64,000 nucleotides of DNA from Kaistia hirudinis (GCF_014196455.1 NZ_JACIDS010000001.1:1-64000), one strand, 5' to 3'. Numbered from the stretch's first letter, positions 1-8,483 are shown. The notes: generated from the letters alone by a model not told the origin. Numbers and translations: made by a program.

Positions 1-171
1 GACTTCGCGCGTCTCCGCCGGCTGATGACCACGCCGGTGCTGATTGACCTCCGCAATGTCTACCGCCGCGAGGAAATCGCCCGCCACGGCTTCCGTTATG
101 CTTCCGTCGGCAGGCCGGGGGAGGATATGCCTCACGCGGAACGCGACCCCGCTTCTGAAGCTGCACAGTGA
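1..171 (+). CDS. UDP-glucose/GDP-mannose dehydrogenase, C-terminal fragment (5' end outside window)
   Basis: The first 56 codons in frame 1 run without a stop to the TGA at 169-171. The translation contains [16 protein letters not shown] followed by [10 protein letters not shown], which is the typical end of UDP-glucose 6-dehydrogenase family proteins (the C-terminal UDP-binding domain that closes with D-x-R-N-x-Y). These enzymes oxidise UDP-glucose to UDP-glucuronate using two NAD. The start and the catalytic cysteine lie upstream of the window. The gene is followed 11 bases later by an epimerase that would use UDP-glucuronate, which supports the call. The exact sugar substrate cannot be judged from this fragment. 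Confidence 0.8.
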   Translation, partial: DFARLRRLMTTPVLIDLRNVYRREEIARHGFRYASVGRPGEDMPHAERDPASEAAQ

Positions 172-182
172 GGCCGAGACCC

Positions 183-1184
183 ATGCGCTATCTGATCACC
201 GGCACGGCCGGCTTCATCGGCTTCCATCTCGCGCGGCGCCTGCTGGACGAGGGGCACTTCGTGGTCGGCTTCGACGCGATGACGCGCTATTACGATGTCG
301 CGCTCAAGGAGCGGCGGCATGCGATCCTCGCGCAATCCAACGGCTTTCGGCCGGTGATCGCGCGGCTCGAGGATCGCGCGGCGCTGGATGCGGCGGCGGC
401 GCTCGCGGAGCCTGACGTGATCGTGCACCTCGCCGCGCAGGCTGGCGTGCGCTACAGCCTCGAAAATCCGCAGGCTTATGTCGATTCCAACCTGGTCGGC
501 TCGTTCAACGTGCTCGAGCTCGCGCGTGCGATCCAGCCGCAGCATCTGCTTCTGGCCTCGACCTCCTCGGTCTATGGCGCCAACGCCAAGATCCCCTTCG
601 CCGAGCTCGACCGCGCCGACGAGCCGTTGACGCTCTACGCCGCCTCCAAAAAGGCGATGGAGCTGATGGCGCATTCCTATGCCCATCTCTTCCGTGTGCC
701 GACGACGGCGTTCCGCTTCTTCACGGTGTACGGGCCGTTCGGGCGGCCCGACATGGCGCTGTTCAAGTTCGTCGCGGCGATCCTGAAGGGTGAGCCGATC
801 GACATCTATGGCGAAGGGCGGATGAGCCGCGACTTCACCTATGTCGACGACCTCGTCGAAGGGATCGTGCGCCTCGCCGCGCTGCCGCCTTCGGAAGCGA
901 ACCGCGTGGCGGCGATCGACACGCTGTCGCATGAGGGGCCGTATCGCACCGTCAATATCGGTGGCGGCCAGCCGGTCGAACTGATCCGCTTCGTCGAGAC
1001 GGTCGAGGCGGCGGTCGGGCGCCCGGCGATCCGCAACATGCTGCCGATGCAGGCGGGGGACGTGCCGCGCACCTTCGCCGCACCGGATCTGATCGAAGCG
1101 CTGACCGGCTACAAGCCGCAGACGCCGATCGAGGCCGGCGTCGCGCGCTTCGTCGAATGGTATCGCGGCTATTACGGCGCCTGA
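183..1184 (+). CDS. NAD-dependent epimerase, UDP-glucuronate 4-epimerase type
   Basis: A 333-residue extended short-chain dehydrogenase. It shows the NAD-binding GTAGFIG near residue 7, the STSSVYG strand near 127-132 and the catalytic YxxxK (Y152, K156), and its length matches UDP-glucuronate 4-epimerases of the LspL/GalE-like group. It would interconvert UDP-glucuronate and UDP-galacturonate in the cytoplasm for polysaccharide or LPS synthesis. I chose the ATG at 183 because the GTG at 168 overlaps the previous stop and only adds five residues before the MRYLITG beta strand. It sits 11 bases after a UDP-sugar dehydrogenase, whose product it could use. The exact sugar is inferred from the family and neighbour only. 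Confidence 0.85.
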   Translation: MRYLITGTAGFIGFHLARRLLDEGHFVVGFDAMTRYYDVALKERRHAILAQSNGFRPVIARLEDRAALDAAAALAEPDVIVHLAAQAGVRYSLENPQAYVDSNLVGSFNVLELARAIQPQHLLLASTSSVYGANAKIPFAELDRADEPLTLYAASKKAMELMAHSYAHLFRVPTTAFRFFTVYGPFGRPDMALFKFVAAILKGEPIDIYGEGRMSRDFTYVDDLVEGIVRLAALPPSEANRVAAIDTLSHEGPYRTVNIGGGQPVELIRFVETVEAAVGRPAIRNMLPMQAGDVPRTFAAPDLIEALTGYKPQTPIEAGVARFVEWYRGYYGA

Positions 1185-1214
1185 AACGAAAGAGGGCCGC
1201 GCAAGGCGGCCCTC
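1183..1214 (-). terminator. Intrinsic terminator between convergent genes
   Basis: A perfect 9-bp stem (1192-1200 with 1206-1214, GAGGGCCGC and its complement) has a 5-base loop. Read on the minus strand it is followed by TTTCGTTTC, so it best fits termination of the ECF S-component transcript. It also lies just after the plus-strand epimerase stop, so it may act in both directions. Confidence 0.7.
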
Positions 1215-1241
1215 AAAGTGTCGTCGAGATTTCGCCGCGCT

Positions 1242-1814
1242 TTACGAACGCGAATAAGCGAAGAACGGCATGCTCGAGGTCAGGTTGCGCGGCAGGCGCT
1301 GCGCGATCAGGAACGCCACGACGGCGGTGATGATCTTGTCGCCCATGTTCTGCACGAGGTTCGAGAGCGCGACCGACTGGATCAGGTTCTGGCCGATGGC
1401 GAGCAGATAGGCCGTCGCGAAGTCGGTGCCCGAGCCGGTGACGCCGCCGAACATGTAGACGATGATCGGGATCGAGACGATGGTCGAGATCACGCAGATG
1501 ATCGCGCCCGCGACGATGGTCTTCCACAGATTGGCGAACCAGCCATAGCGGGCGAGGACGCCGGCCGTCAGGCCGATGACCAGCGCGACCGGGAAGAACG
1601 CGGCCGCGACCGGATCGAACAGCAGGCCCCAGAGGAGGTTGGCGAGCGTGCCGACGATCGCCGCCGCGATCGGGCCGACGAGGATCGCGACCAGCACGGT
1701 GCCGATCGAATCCAGGAAAAGCGGCAGCTTCACCCAGGCGACGATCTGACCCACGACGATATTGATGACGATGGCCGCGGCCATCAGGACGAGTGTTCTG
1801 TTATCGAACTTCAT
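1242..1814 (-). CDS. ECF-type transporter substrate-binding S component
   Basis: A 190-residue, very hydrophobic protein with about six membrane segments and short basic loops. The first helix (near residues 6-25) is followed by a segment with LFLDSIGTVLVAILVGP, the glycine/alanine-rich arrangement common in ECF S components (ECF_trnsprt family). S components bind the substrate in the membrane and dock on a shared EcfA-EcfA'-EcfT core. No core genes are adjacent, but a complete core is encoded at 28.4-30.8 kb on the same strand. The gene follows a nucleoside hydrolase, hinting at a nucleoside, base or vitamin-like ligand (inference). The ATG at 1814 is preceded by GGGGA at good spacing, so the upstream in-frame start is not used here. 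The substrate cannot be assigned. Confidence 0.72.
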   Translation of the reverse strand: MKFDNRTLVLMAAAIVINIVVGQIVAWVKLPLFLDSIGTVLVAILVGPIAAAIVGTLANLLWGLLFDPVAAAFFPVALVIGLTAGVLARYGWFANLWKTIVAGAIICVISTIVSIPIIVYMFGGVTGSGTDFATAYLLAIGQNLIQSVALSNLVQNMGDKIITAVVAFLIAQRLPRNLTSSMPFFAYSRS

Positions 1815-1944
1815 GGCATTCCCCAGCACTTAGAAGGTGTCGTTGTGTCGAGCTTGCCGGCCTGACGCCGGTCTGGTTGGCCGGGGGGCGAGCGCAGAAC
1901 CCGGCGAAGCGGCGCGAGGCGAGCTCGTCACCGCTGCCTGCGAA

Positions 1945-1976
1945 GGCGAAAAGGATCGGGAGCGCCGTGGCGCTCA
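1945..1976 (-). terminator. Possible weak terminator after nucleoside hydrolase
   Basis: GAGCGCC (1960-1966) pairs with GGCGCTC (1969-1975) around the stop codon of the nucleoside hydrolase. On the minus strand the hairpin is followed seven bases later by CTTTTCG. The tight loop and offset T-run make it weak, so readthrough into the S-component gene is plausible. The 1815-1973 gap holds nothing else I recognise. Confidence 0.3.
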
Positions 1977-2933
1977 TGCGGGCGAGCCGGAGACGGATGC
2001 CGTCAGCATCGCCATGAATTTCTCGCGCGAAGCGGTATCGACCACGGTCGCGTTCACGGGCTTGCCGGCATGCAGCTTGCGGTCGACGATGGTCTGGCCG
2101 AGCGCCGGGCCCTCGCCATTGACGACCTCGACATAGGCCTCGCTCGATTTGGTGACGATGGACGGGTCGATCGCGATCGCCATCGTGATCGGGTCGGGCA
2201 GGTCGATGCCCGGCAGGCCCGAGATCTTGGTCGAGAACTCGACGAGACAGCGCTGGATATCGACGCAGAAGGCACCGAGCTTGCCCCCGATCCGCTTGAG
2301 TTCATCCGTATCGGACGGCTCGACCACGGCGTGGCGGCAGGAAATTTCCCAGCCGCACATCACGATCGGCATGCCCGACTGGAACACCATACGCGCCGCA
2401 TCGGGGTCCGCGTAGATATTGAATTCCGAAGCCGGCGTCACATTGCCGGGTCCGTCGCCAATTCCGCCCATGATCACGCAATGCTTGACCGCCTTGGCGA
2501 AAGCCGGCTCGCGGGCGAGCGCGACGGCGATATTGGTGAGAGGGCCGAGCGTGACGAGCGTGATCTCACCGGGACGCGCCAGCACCGCCTCGATCATCTT
2601 GTCGATCGCGTGGCCTTCGTCCGGAACGCGGCCCGAAAGCGGCAGGCCGATATCGCCCATGCCGTCGATGCCGTGCACGTTCTCGGCGTGGAACGGGCCG
2701 CGGATCAGCGGAACGGCGAGGCCGGCATAGACGGGCACGTGCTCCGCGTCGCAGATCTCGCGGGTATAGAGGCAGTTCTGCAGCGCCTTTTCGAGCGAGC
2801 AATTTCCGGCGACGACCGAGATGCCGGCGATCTCGATGCCCGGCTGCTTGAACGCGATCACGAGGGCGACGGCATCGTCCGAGCCGGTGTCGGTGTCGAT
2901 CCAAAGCGTCTTGGCGGGGGCGTTCAGCGGCAT
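1974..2933 (-). CDS. Inosine-uridine-type nucleoside hydrolase
   Basis: A 319-residue protein with the calcium-binding signature DTDTGSDD at residues 13-20, the central VIMGG motif and the NIYADPDAARMVF segment typical of the family. Nucleoside hydrolases cleave N-ribosides to free base and ribose; the usual length is about 310-320, so this one is complete and cytosolic (no signal peptide). It abuts the aldo/keto reductase with no gap, in one minus-strand operon with an old yellow enzyme and a binding protein, and precedes an ECF S component. A second hydrolase of the same family is encoded at 40003-40947. Base specificity (purine, pyrimidine or modified) cannot be read from the sequence. Confidence 0.9.
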   Translation of the reverse strand: MPLNAPAKTLWIDTDTGSDDAVALVIAFKQPGIEIAGISVVAGNCSLEKALQNCLYTREICDAEHVPVYAGLAVPLIRGPFHAENVHGIDGMGDIGLPLSGRVPDEGHAIDKMIEAVLARPGEITLVTLGPLTNIAVALAREPAFAKAVKHCVIMGGIGDGPGNVTPASEFNIYADPDAARMVFQSGMPIVMCGWEISCRHAVVEPSDTDELKRIGGKLGAFCVDIQRCLVEFSTKISGLPGIDLPDPITMAIAIDPSIVTKSSEAYVEVVNGEGPALGQTIVDRKLHAGKPVNATVVDTASREKFMAMLTASVSGSPA

Positions 2934-4007
2934 TCAGGCGGTCTCCCGGGAAGGACTGGTTGTTGTTGTTGCGGATGGCGTCGGCGCGGCCGGATCGAGC
3001 AGGCCCTCGGCCTTGAGCTCGTCCCAGAGCGCAGCCGGCACGGGCTCGTCGAGCGCCGCGAGGTTGCGGGCGATCTCGGCCGGCTTGACGGCGCCGAGGA
3101 CCAGTGTCGAGACCGCCGGATGGCCGAGCACGAACTGCACCGCGGCGCGCGGCAGCGGCACGCCATGGCGCGCGCACACGACCTCGATCCGGGCGACATG
3201 CGCCATGATCTCGGGGCTCGCCGCCTCGTAATTGTAGCGCGCGCCGGGAACGGCGCCGGTGGCGAGGATGCCGGAATTGAAGATGCCGCCCAGCATGACG
3301 CCGACGCCCTTTTCGAGCGCGAGCGGCAGCAAGGTCGGCAAGGCCGGCTGCTCGAGCAGCGAATAGCGGCCGGCGAGCAGCACGGCGTCGAAATCGGCGT
3401 CGCGCAGGAAGCGCTCGCAGTATTCATGGTCGTCGAGCCCGAGCCCGATCGCGCGGACGACGCCCGCAGAACGAAGCTCGTCGAGGGCGCGATAGCCGCT
3501 CTCGATCACCTCGCGATAGCGGATCTCGACCATGTCCTCGCCCTGCGACCAGGGGTCGATGTCGTGCACGAGCAGGATGTCGATCCGGTCGGTGCCGAGG
3601 CGCAGCAGCGACTGCTCGAAGGACCGCATGACGCCGTCATAGGAATAATCGAAGCGCGGGCGGTGTGGCAGGCTGCCGACAAAGCCGCGCGCGAGCGGGG
3701 GGGCCGGCTCGTCGAAGCGCGCTGCGGCTGGGGTCATGACGCGGCCGATCTTGGTCGAGATCACCACGCTCTCGCGCGGAACCGCGCGCAGCGCCGTACC
3801 GACGCGGTGTTCGGCGAGGCCATTGCCGTAATGCGGCGAGGTATCGACCAGATTGATCCCGGCGGCGAAGGCCGCCTCGACGGTCTCGATAGCTGTGCGC
3901 TCGTCGAGCTTCTCGAAGAAATCGCCGAGCGGGGCTGAGCCGAAGCCGACGCGCGAGACGCTGATGCCGCTTCTCCCAAGCGGAACTGAGGCGAGGCGGC
4001 CGCTCAT
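2934..4007 (-). CDS. Aldo/keto reductase (D-threo-aldose / L-fucose dehydrogenase type)
   Basis: A 357-residue member of the aldo/keto reductase superfamily. It has the N-terminal GRSGISVSRVGFGSAPLG strand, the catalytic aspartate and tyrosine in LVDTSPHYGNG (about residues 55-65), the lysine in STKIGR and the VHDID segment of the fourth residue. It resembles the subfamily that oxidises aldoses such as L-fucose, D-arabinose or L-galactose at C1 with NAD(P). Lying between a nucleoside hydrolase and an old yellow enzyme, it may handle the sugar released by the hydrolase (inference). Its start overlaps the end of the old yellow enzyme gene by four bases (ATGA), so the two are translationally coupled. 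Confidence 0.85.
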   Translation of the reverse strand: MSGRLASVPLGRSGISVSRVGFGSAPLGDFFEKLDERTAIETVEAAFAAGINLVDTSPHYGNGLAEHRVGTALRAVPRESVVISTKIGRVMTPAAARFDEPAPPLARGFVGSLPHRPRFDYSYDGVMRSFEQSLLRLGTDRIDILLVHDIDPWSQGEDMVEIRYREVIESGYRALDELRSAGVVRAIGLGLDDHEYCERFLRDADFDAVLLAGRYSLLEQPALPTLLPLALEKGVGVMLGGIFNSGILATGAVPGARYNYEAASPEIMAHVARIEVVCARHGVPLPRAAVQFVLGHPAVSTLVLGAVKPAEIARNLAALDEPVPAALWDELKAEGLLDPAAPTPSATTTTSPSRETA

Positions 4008-5107
4008 GCCGGCTGCCTGAACTGGAGGTAGAAGGCATAGCGCTGCGAGAGCACGAAGGCCGGCTTGTCGATGCCGAGCGCCAGCGCGGCGCGATAGGGG
4101 AAGTTCGAATCCGACAGCATCTCGCGGCCGATCGCCACGAAGTCGGCCTTGCCCTCCGCGATCACGGCGTCGGCCTGAAGGCCCTCGGTGATGCCGCCTA
4201 CGGCCATGGTGGCGATGCCGGCCTCGCGGCGGATGCGATCGGCGAAACCGATCTGGAAGCCCGGGCCTTCCTTGATATGGCCGGGATTGGTGCGCACCAG
4301 CACGCCGCCGGCCGAGCAGTCGATCACGTCGACGCCAGTCTCCTTCAGCGCCGCGGCGAGCGGCACCGTGTCATCGAGCGTTAGTCCGGCGCCTTCGATG
4401 CGGTCGATGCAGGACGCGCGGTAGAAGAGCGGCATCGCCTCGGGGATCGCCGCGCGGACGGCACGCGCCACTTCGAGCGAGAAGCGCATCCGGTTTTCCG
4501 GCGTGCCGCCATAGGCGTCGGTGCGCTGGTTCGAGACCGGCGAGACGAAGGAATGCAGCAGATAGCCATGCGCGCCATGGATCTCGACGAAGTCGAAACC
4601 GGCGGCGACGGCGCGCTTCGCCGCGGCGACGAAGGCTGCCGTGATTCCGGCGATCTCCTCGATGCTCAGCGCATGCGGAACCGGCCAGTCCTCGTGATAG
4701 GGGATCGCCGAGGGCGCGACGGTCTGCCAGGCGCGCGGATCACCCGCCGGAATGGCCCAGCCGCCGTCCCAGGGCGGCGTCGAGCTGGCCTTGCGGCCGG
4801 CATGGCTCAGCTGGATGCCGATCGCCGCACCCTCGCGGTGATAACTCGCGACGATGCGGGCGAGGCCCGCGACATGGGCATCGTCCCAGATGCCGAGGCA
4901 GTCGGGCGTGATCCGGCCCTCGGGCAGGATGCCGGTCGCTTCGACGAGAGCACCACCGACGCCGCCCAGCGCGAAGCGGCCGTGATGCTCGATATGCCAG
5001 TCCGTGACGTGGCCGCCCACGGCCGCATATTGGCACATGGGCGACACGAGGATCCGGTTCCGGAACGTGACGCCCCTGAGTGTCAGGGGCGTGAAGAGAT
5101 TTACCAT
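4004..5107 (-). CDS. NADH:flavin oxidoreductase, old yellow enzyme family (YqjM-like)
   Basis: A 367-residue TIM-barrel FMN enzyme. Features of the YqjM class are the N-terminal VSPMCQYAA (the redox-tuning cysteine), the substrate-binding histidine in the GIQLSHAGRK segment, and HGAHGYLLHSFVSPVSNQR with the DAYGG turn. These enzymes reduce activated C=C bonds with NAD(P)H. It is the second gene after the binding protein at 5136-6116, with 28 bases between them, and overlaps the aldo/keto reductase start by four bases. An imported, partly unsaturated heterocycle or enone is a plausible substrate, but the sequence does not name it. The Shine-Dalgarno site before the ATG is poor, which fits cotranscription. 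Confidence 0.9.
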   Translation of the reverse strand: MVNLFTPLTLRGVTFRNRILVSPMCQYAAVGGHVTDWHIEHHGRFALGGVGGALVEATGILPEGRITPDCLGIWDDAHVAGLARIVASYHREGAAIGIQLSHAGRKASSTPPWDGGWAIPAGDPRAWQTVAPSAIPYHEDWPVPHALSIEEIAGITAAFVAAAKRAVAAGFDFVEIHGAHGYLLHSFVSPVSNQRTDAYGGTPENRMRFSLEVARAVRAAIPEAMPLFYRASCIDRIEGAGLTLDDTVPLAAALKETGVDVIDCSAGGVLVRTNPGHIKEGPGFQIGFADRIRREAGIATMAVGGITEGLQADAVIAEGKADFVAIGREMLSDSNFPYRAALALGIDKPAFVLSQRYAFYLQFRQPA

Positions 5108-5135
5108 AACGTGTATTCCGTAACCGGTTCGGCGA

Positions 5136-6116
5136 TCAAAGCTCGGCGAGCAGCGAGGTGTCGAAGAGATCCTTGTTCGCCTTCACGCCGATCTTTTCGA
5201 GCGACGCGATATTCTTTTCGATCGATTCGTCATCGATCGTAAAGACGCCTTTCGGATTCTGCATCAGCGGGATCTGGATCTTGGAATGGTACTCTGCGGC
5301 GCCCGGCGTGTAGCCATTGCCCTTGTACCAGCTGTTCTCGAATTCCTTGGTGTACTTGAGCGGGTCGGCGAAGTCGTCGTTCCAGCCCTTGCGGCTGGCG
5401 CGCAGGAACGCGACGACGTCCTTGCGCCGGTTCTTGAGCGTATCTTCCGTGACGGTCACGAAATCCTGCCCGAACGGCATGCCGGAATCGTAGAACAGGA
5501 TGAACGACGCCTTCTTGCCGGAGGTCTCCTCGACGATGAACGGCAGAGACGTCATGAAATCGATGACGGCGTCGACCTGGCCGGTGGCGAGCGGCGTCGG
5601 ATCGAAGGCGTACGGGACGATCTTGACCTGATCCTCAGCGACGCCATTGAGGCCGAGCAGCACCTTGAACGTGCCGAGCGAGAGCGGCGGGCAGGCAACC
5701 GTCTTGCCGACGAGGTCCTTGATCGACTTGATGCCGGTCGCCTCGAGGCTGATCACGCTGTCCGGGCTCTTCTGGAACTGCGCGCCGACGATCTTGAACG
5801 GAGCGCCCTTCTCGGAGACGGCGCTGGCCGTTTCGATCAGCGAGGTCAGCGCGATGTCGGCCTTGCCGGTGAGCAGCGAGGCCTGCGGGATGACGTCCGG
5901 GCCGCCGGGGATATAGTTCACCTTGAGGCCTTCGGCCGTGTAGTAGCCCTTGTCGAGCGCGATGAAATAGCCCGAGAATTCCGGATCGTTGATCCAGATC
6001 GACTGGAAGTTGAGCGGCGTGCCGGCGGCGCGCGCGACACCGAGCGGCAGGGTGGCGGCAGCGAGGCCGGCGAGCGCGGCCTTGCCGAAGCCGCGGCGGG
6101 TGAGCGTCGATTTCAT
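5136..6116 (-). CDS. ABC transporter substrate-binding protein, NMT1/THI5 family, Tat-exported
   Basis: A 326-residue periplasmic binding protein. The N-terminus carries a twin-arginine motif (LTRRGFGKAAL, residues 5-15) with a hydrophobic stretch and an ARA-type cleavage region near residue 30. The mature part starts with LNFQSIWINDPEFSGYFIALDKGYY, typical of the NMT1/THI5 (ThiY/SsuA) fold. The ATP-binding and permease genes at 6930-9298 lie upstream on the same strand and probably form the rest of the importer. AAGGAG lies about nine bases before the ATG. Known relatives bind pyrimidine-like compounds, sulfonates or aromatics; the ligand here is unknown. Confidence 0.85.
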   Translation of the reverse strand: MKSTLTRRGFGKAALAGLAAATLPLGVARAAGTPLNFQSIWINDPEFSGYFIALDKGYYTAEGLKVNYIPGGPDVIPQASLLTGKADIALTSLIETASAVSEKGAPFKIVGAQFQKSPDSVISLEATGIKSIKDLVGKTVACPPLSLGTFKVLLGLNGVAEDQVKIVPYAFDPTPLATGQVDAVIDFMTSLPFIVEETSGKKASFILFYDSGMPFGQDFVTVTEDTLKNRRKDVVAFLRASRKGWNDDFADPLKYTKEFENSWYKGNGYTPGAAEYHSKIQIPLMQNPKGVFTIDDESIEKNIASLEKIGVKANKDLFDTSLLAEL

Positions 6117-6483
6117 AGGGAAGCTCCTTCTGGTCGGCCGGGCGTTGGCGCCGTCGCGGGCGTGCGCTGGCCTTGATTGGTTCGGGTCCGGGCCGCTGCG
6201 AACTGCGCGGTGTCGCCATGGCGGGCAGGGAGGGGCCCGCGCTCCGGCAACGGTGTGCAGCCCGGGATGGCCCGGTATTGACCTGTCAACCGCTGGCGGC
6301 TCGACCCGAATTTCCGGTCAATCGAAACCGTATCACGGCATAGTAACAGCGAGGCGTTGCAGTTCAATGCCGGCATTGGACGTCCACCCGAAGATCATGT
6401 TTATGTATTGAGCATGTATTGCTCATTTGTTGTTCAGATTTGTCCTGCCTGTTCGCGATGCAGCGGGCAGGCTGTCCCTGCGC
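6117..6483 (-). promoter_or_regulatory. Intergenic region with promoter and operator-like repeats for the binding-protein operon
   Basis: This 367-base gap holds no credible gene. A sigma-70-like promoter for the minus strand lies at 6340-6367 (TTGAAC, 16 bases, TACTAT on the minus strand), predicting a leader of roughly 215 bases. Inside the leader is TTGACCTGTCAA (6278-6289), arms of a perfect inverted repeat, and TTTCCGGTCAATCG (6311-6324), which recurs before the flavin monooxygenase at 19516-19529. Upstream, in an AT-rich patch, TGAGCA and TGCTCA (6409-6425) form another inverted repeat overlapping a TGTATTG direct repeat. I recognise no known riboswitch in it. Confidence 0.45.
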
Positions 6484-6933
6484 TCATGACGGGTCTCCGA
6501 AAAGATGCTCGATCTCGATGAAAGCGCCGCCCGGCGTGCGGCAATAGATCGAGCGGCCGCCGGGGAATTCGATCGCGCGGCCGAGCACGGTGCCGCCATG
6601 GGCGACGACCCGTTCGACGACCGCATCGAAATCATCGACATGGAAGGCGACATGGCCGGCTCCCGGCCGCCAGGGCAGGGCATCGCCCGCCGGGCGCGTA
6701 TCGTCCGCGGCATGGAAGGCGATCAGTTCGAGGATGAGCGGATAGCCCTCGGCGCGCATCTGCGTGAAATCGGCGGAGAGGCCCTCCTTGCCGGTCAGCG
6801 ACGCGATGTCGTCGGCAAGGCCGCGTTCGATGAACATCGGTTCAAAGCCGAAGACGGCGCCGAAGAAGGTGATCGCCGGGTCGATCTCGGCGACGGTGAG
6901 CGAGGCGTGGTGCCAGTGAATGCCGCGGGTCAT
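6484..6933 (-). CDS. VOC (vicinal oxygen chelate / glyoxalase) family protein
   Basis: A 149-residue protein with two beta-alpha-beta-beta-beta units: one begins GIHWHHASLTVAEIDPAITFF and the second lies around GAGHVAFHVDDFDAVVERV. Candidate metal ligands are the histidine in the first strand, H in GHVAFHV and the glutamate in GAFIEIEHLF near the C-terminus. The superfamily includes glyoxalases, extradiol dioxygenases, epimerases and resistance proteins, so the reaction is open. It overlaps the stop of the fused permease gene by four bases (ATGA), so it is the last gene of the amidohydrolase-ABC operon and may act on the imported compound or its first product. Confidence 0.8.
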   Translation of the reverse strand: MTRGIHWHHASLTVAEIDPAITFFGAVFGFEPMFIERGLADDIASLTGKEGLSADFTQMRAEGYPLILELIAFHAADDTRPAGDALPWRPGAGHVAFHVDDFDAVVERVVAHGGTVLGRAIEFPGGRSIYCRTPGGAFIEIEHLFGDPS

Positions 6934-8483
6934 CGGCGCACGACCTTTCGTTCGATGAGGCCGACCGCCTCATAGGCGGCGACCGAAATGAGGATCGAGA
7001 TCAGCGCGCCGGCCCAGATCATGTCGTAGTCGAGGCCGCCGCGCGAGACGTTGAGCAGATTGCCGAGGCCGGTGCCGGTGAGCAGCCATTCGGCGACCAT
7101 CACGCCGAGCAAGGCCTGCGGCGCGACGAGGCGGGCGGCGGCGAAGAGGTGGCCGATCGAATAGGGCACGGCGACGAAGACGAGGTTCTTGAGCCGGCCG
7201 CCGCCATAGGTCGCGACGAGGTCGCTTGCCGCGCGCGGCACGGTGGTGAAGCCTTGTTGCAGCAGGACATAGGCCGGGAAGAAGACGACGAGCACGGCCA
7301 TGAAGACGGAGGCCGTGACGCCGCGGCCGAAGACCAGCGTGACGATCGGCACAACCGCGACGAGCGGCATGTTCTGTGCCACCATCGCGACCGGCATCAG
7401 CGCGCGGGCGAGCGCGGGCGCGAGCAGCGACAGCGCGGCGAGCACGAAGGCGAAGGCGAGACCGGCGAGGAGGCCGAGCGCCGCGACCGGCAGCGTCTGG
7501 CCGAGCGCGAGGCCAAGAGCATGACGGGCGGCGCTCGCCTGCCGGCCCTCGAACAGGAACAGGATCGTCTGGACCGGGCCGGGCGCGATGATCGGGCTCA
7601 CCTTGGTCAGCGTCACCATCAGCCACCACAGCAGGAACGGCAGGGCGAGCGCGACCAGGGCAAAGGCGATGCGCCGCAGCCTTCCGCCCGAGGAGACCGC
7701 GATCGCGGCCGGCGAGACAGCGGAGAGCGTCACGGCGGAGGTCGAGGCGGCGAGGCGGCGGGCCGGCAGCAGGAACAGCGCATAGCCCGCGAGCGCGATG
7801 AGGCTCGCGGCGAGGCCGATGCCCCAGAGCCGGGCCGGATTGCCCTGCGGCAGGGCGGAGAGCAGGAAGGCGCCGAAGCCCCAGCGCGTGCCGGAGCCGA
7901 ATTCGCCGAGCACCGCGCCGAGCACGGCGAGCGGCGCGGCGACGCGAAAGCCGGCGAAGAGCGAGGGCAGGGCACCGCGGAAGCGCACATGCAGCATCAG
8001 CTTCGTCTCGCCGCCGCCATAGGCCGCGACGAGATCGGCAAGGCGCGGATCGACCTGGCGGAGGCCCAGCAGCGTCGCCGACATCGCGGGGAAATAGACC
8101 ATCAGCGCGGCGAGGATGGTCTGCGGCCAGTCGCCGTTGAAGAAGAGCACCAGCAGCGGCCCGACCACGATCGCCGGCATGGCGAAGAGTGCGATGTTCA
8201 CGCCGCGAAAGGCGAGTTCGAGGCTGGGCGAGAGACAGAAGAGGAGGGCGGCCAGCATCGCCGCGGCGCAGCCGAAGACGAAGCCGATCGTGGCCGTGCG
8301 GACCGTGGCGAGGCCATGCAGCCAGTAGAGTTCGCGGTCGGCGAAGGCTTGAGCGAGGATACGCGAGGGCGCCGGGAACATGGCGACGCCCCAGCTCGTC
8401 TGGCTGCCGAGGAACTCCCAGATCGCGAGGACGACGAGGACGCCGAAGACGATGCGGGCGTTCTCGCGCGTAGCCCCGCTCAT
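6930..8483 (-). CDS. ABC transporter permease, two permease domains fused
   Basis: A 517-residue integral membrane protein made of two consecutive BPD_transp_1 (SsuC/ThiX-type) domains. Each half has about six membrane helices and its own cytoplasmic EAA-type coupling loop: LVAAYGGGETK in the first half (about residue 150) and LVATYGGGRLK in the second (about 420). Most NMT1/THI5-linked importers use a homodimer of a 250-residue permease; here one chain provides both halves, which would allow an asymmetric pore. Its start overlaps the ATP-binding gene by four bases, so subunit synthesis is coupled. Confidence 0.88.
   Translation of the reverse strand: MSGATRENARIVFGVLVVLAIWEFLGSQTSWGVAMFPAPSRILAQAFADRELYWLHGLATVRTATIGFVFGCAAAMLAALLFCLSPSLELAFRGVNIALFAMPAIVVGPLLVLFFNGDWPQTILAALMVYFPAMSATLLGLRQVDPRLADLVAAYGGGETKLMLHVRFRGALPSLFAGFRVAAPLAVLGAVLGEFGSGTRWGFGAFLLSALPQGNPARLWGIGLAASLIALAGYALFLLPARRLAASTSAVTLSAVSPAAIAVSSGGRLRRIAFALVALALPFLLWWLMVTLTKVSPIIAPGPVQTILFLFEGRQASAARHALGLALGQTLPVAALGLLAGLAFAFVLAALSLLAPALARALMPVAMVAQNMPLVAVVPIVTLVFGRGVTASVFMAVLVVFFPAYVLLQQGFTTVPRAASDLVATYGGGRLKNLVFVAVPYSIGHLFAAARLVAPQALLGVMVAEWLLTGTGLGNLLNVSRGGLDYDMIWAGALISILISVAAYEAVGLIERKVVRR

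Noticed and set aside
1815-1973. Riboswitch or small gene before the ECF S component
   Set aside because: No conserved riboswitch core was recognised and open frames there are short and out of context.
2070-3938. Very long plus-strand open frame opposite the nucleoside hydrolase and aldo/keto reductase
   Set aside because: Low-complexity Arg/Asp/His-rich translation typical of antisense frames in GC-rich DNA; the minus-strand genes have clear families.
5110-5125. GTGTATTCCG between the binding protein and old yellow enzyme as another GntR-type site
   Set aside because: It differs from TTGTATRC at key bases and lies inside an operon with a 28-base gap.
6117-6339. Riboswitch in the long leader of the binding-protein gene (TPP or purine considered)
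   Set aside because: I could not find the conserved core sequences of either; the leader is simply GC-rich.
6359-6373. Sigma-54-like sequence (CCGGCATTGAACTGCAAC on the minus strand) before the binding-protein operon
   Set aside because: Only nine bases separate the GG and GC; sigma-54 requires ten. The sigma-70-like pair at 6340-6367 fits better.
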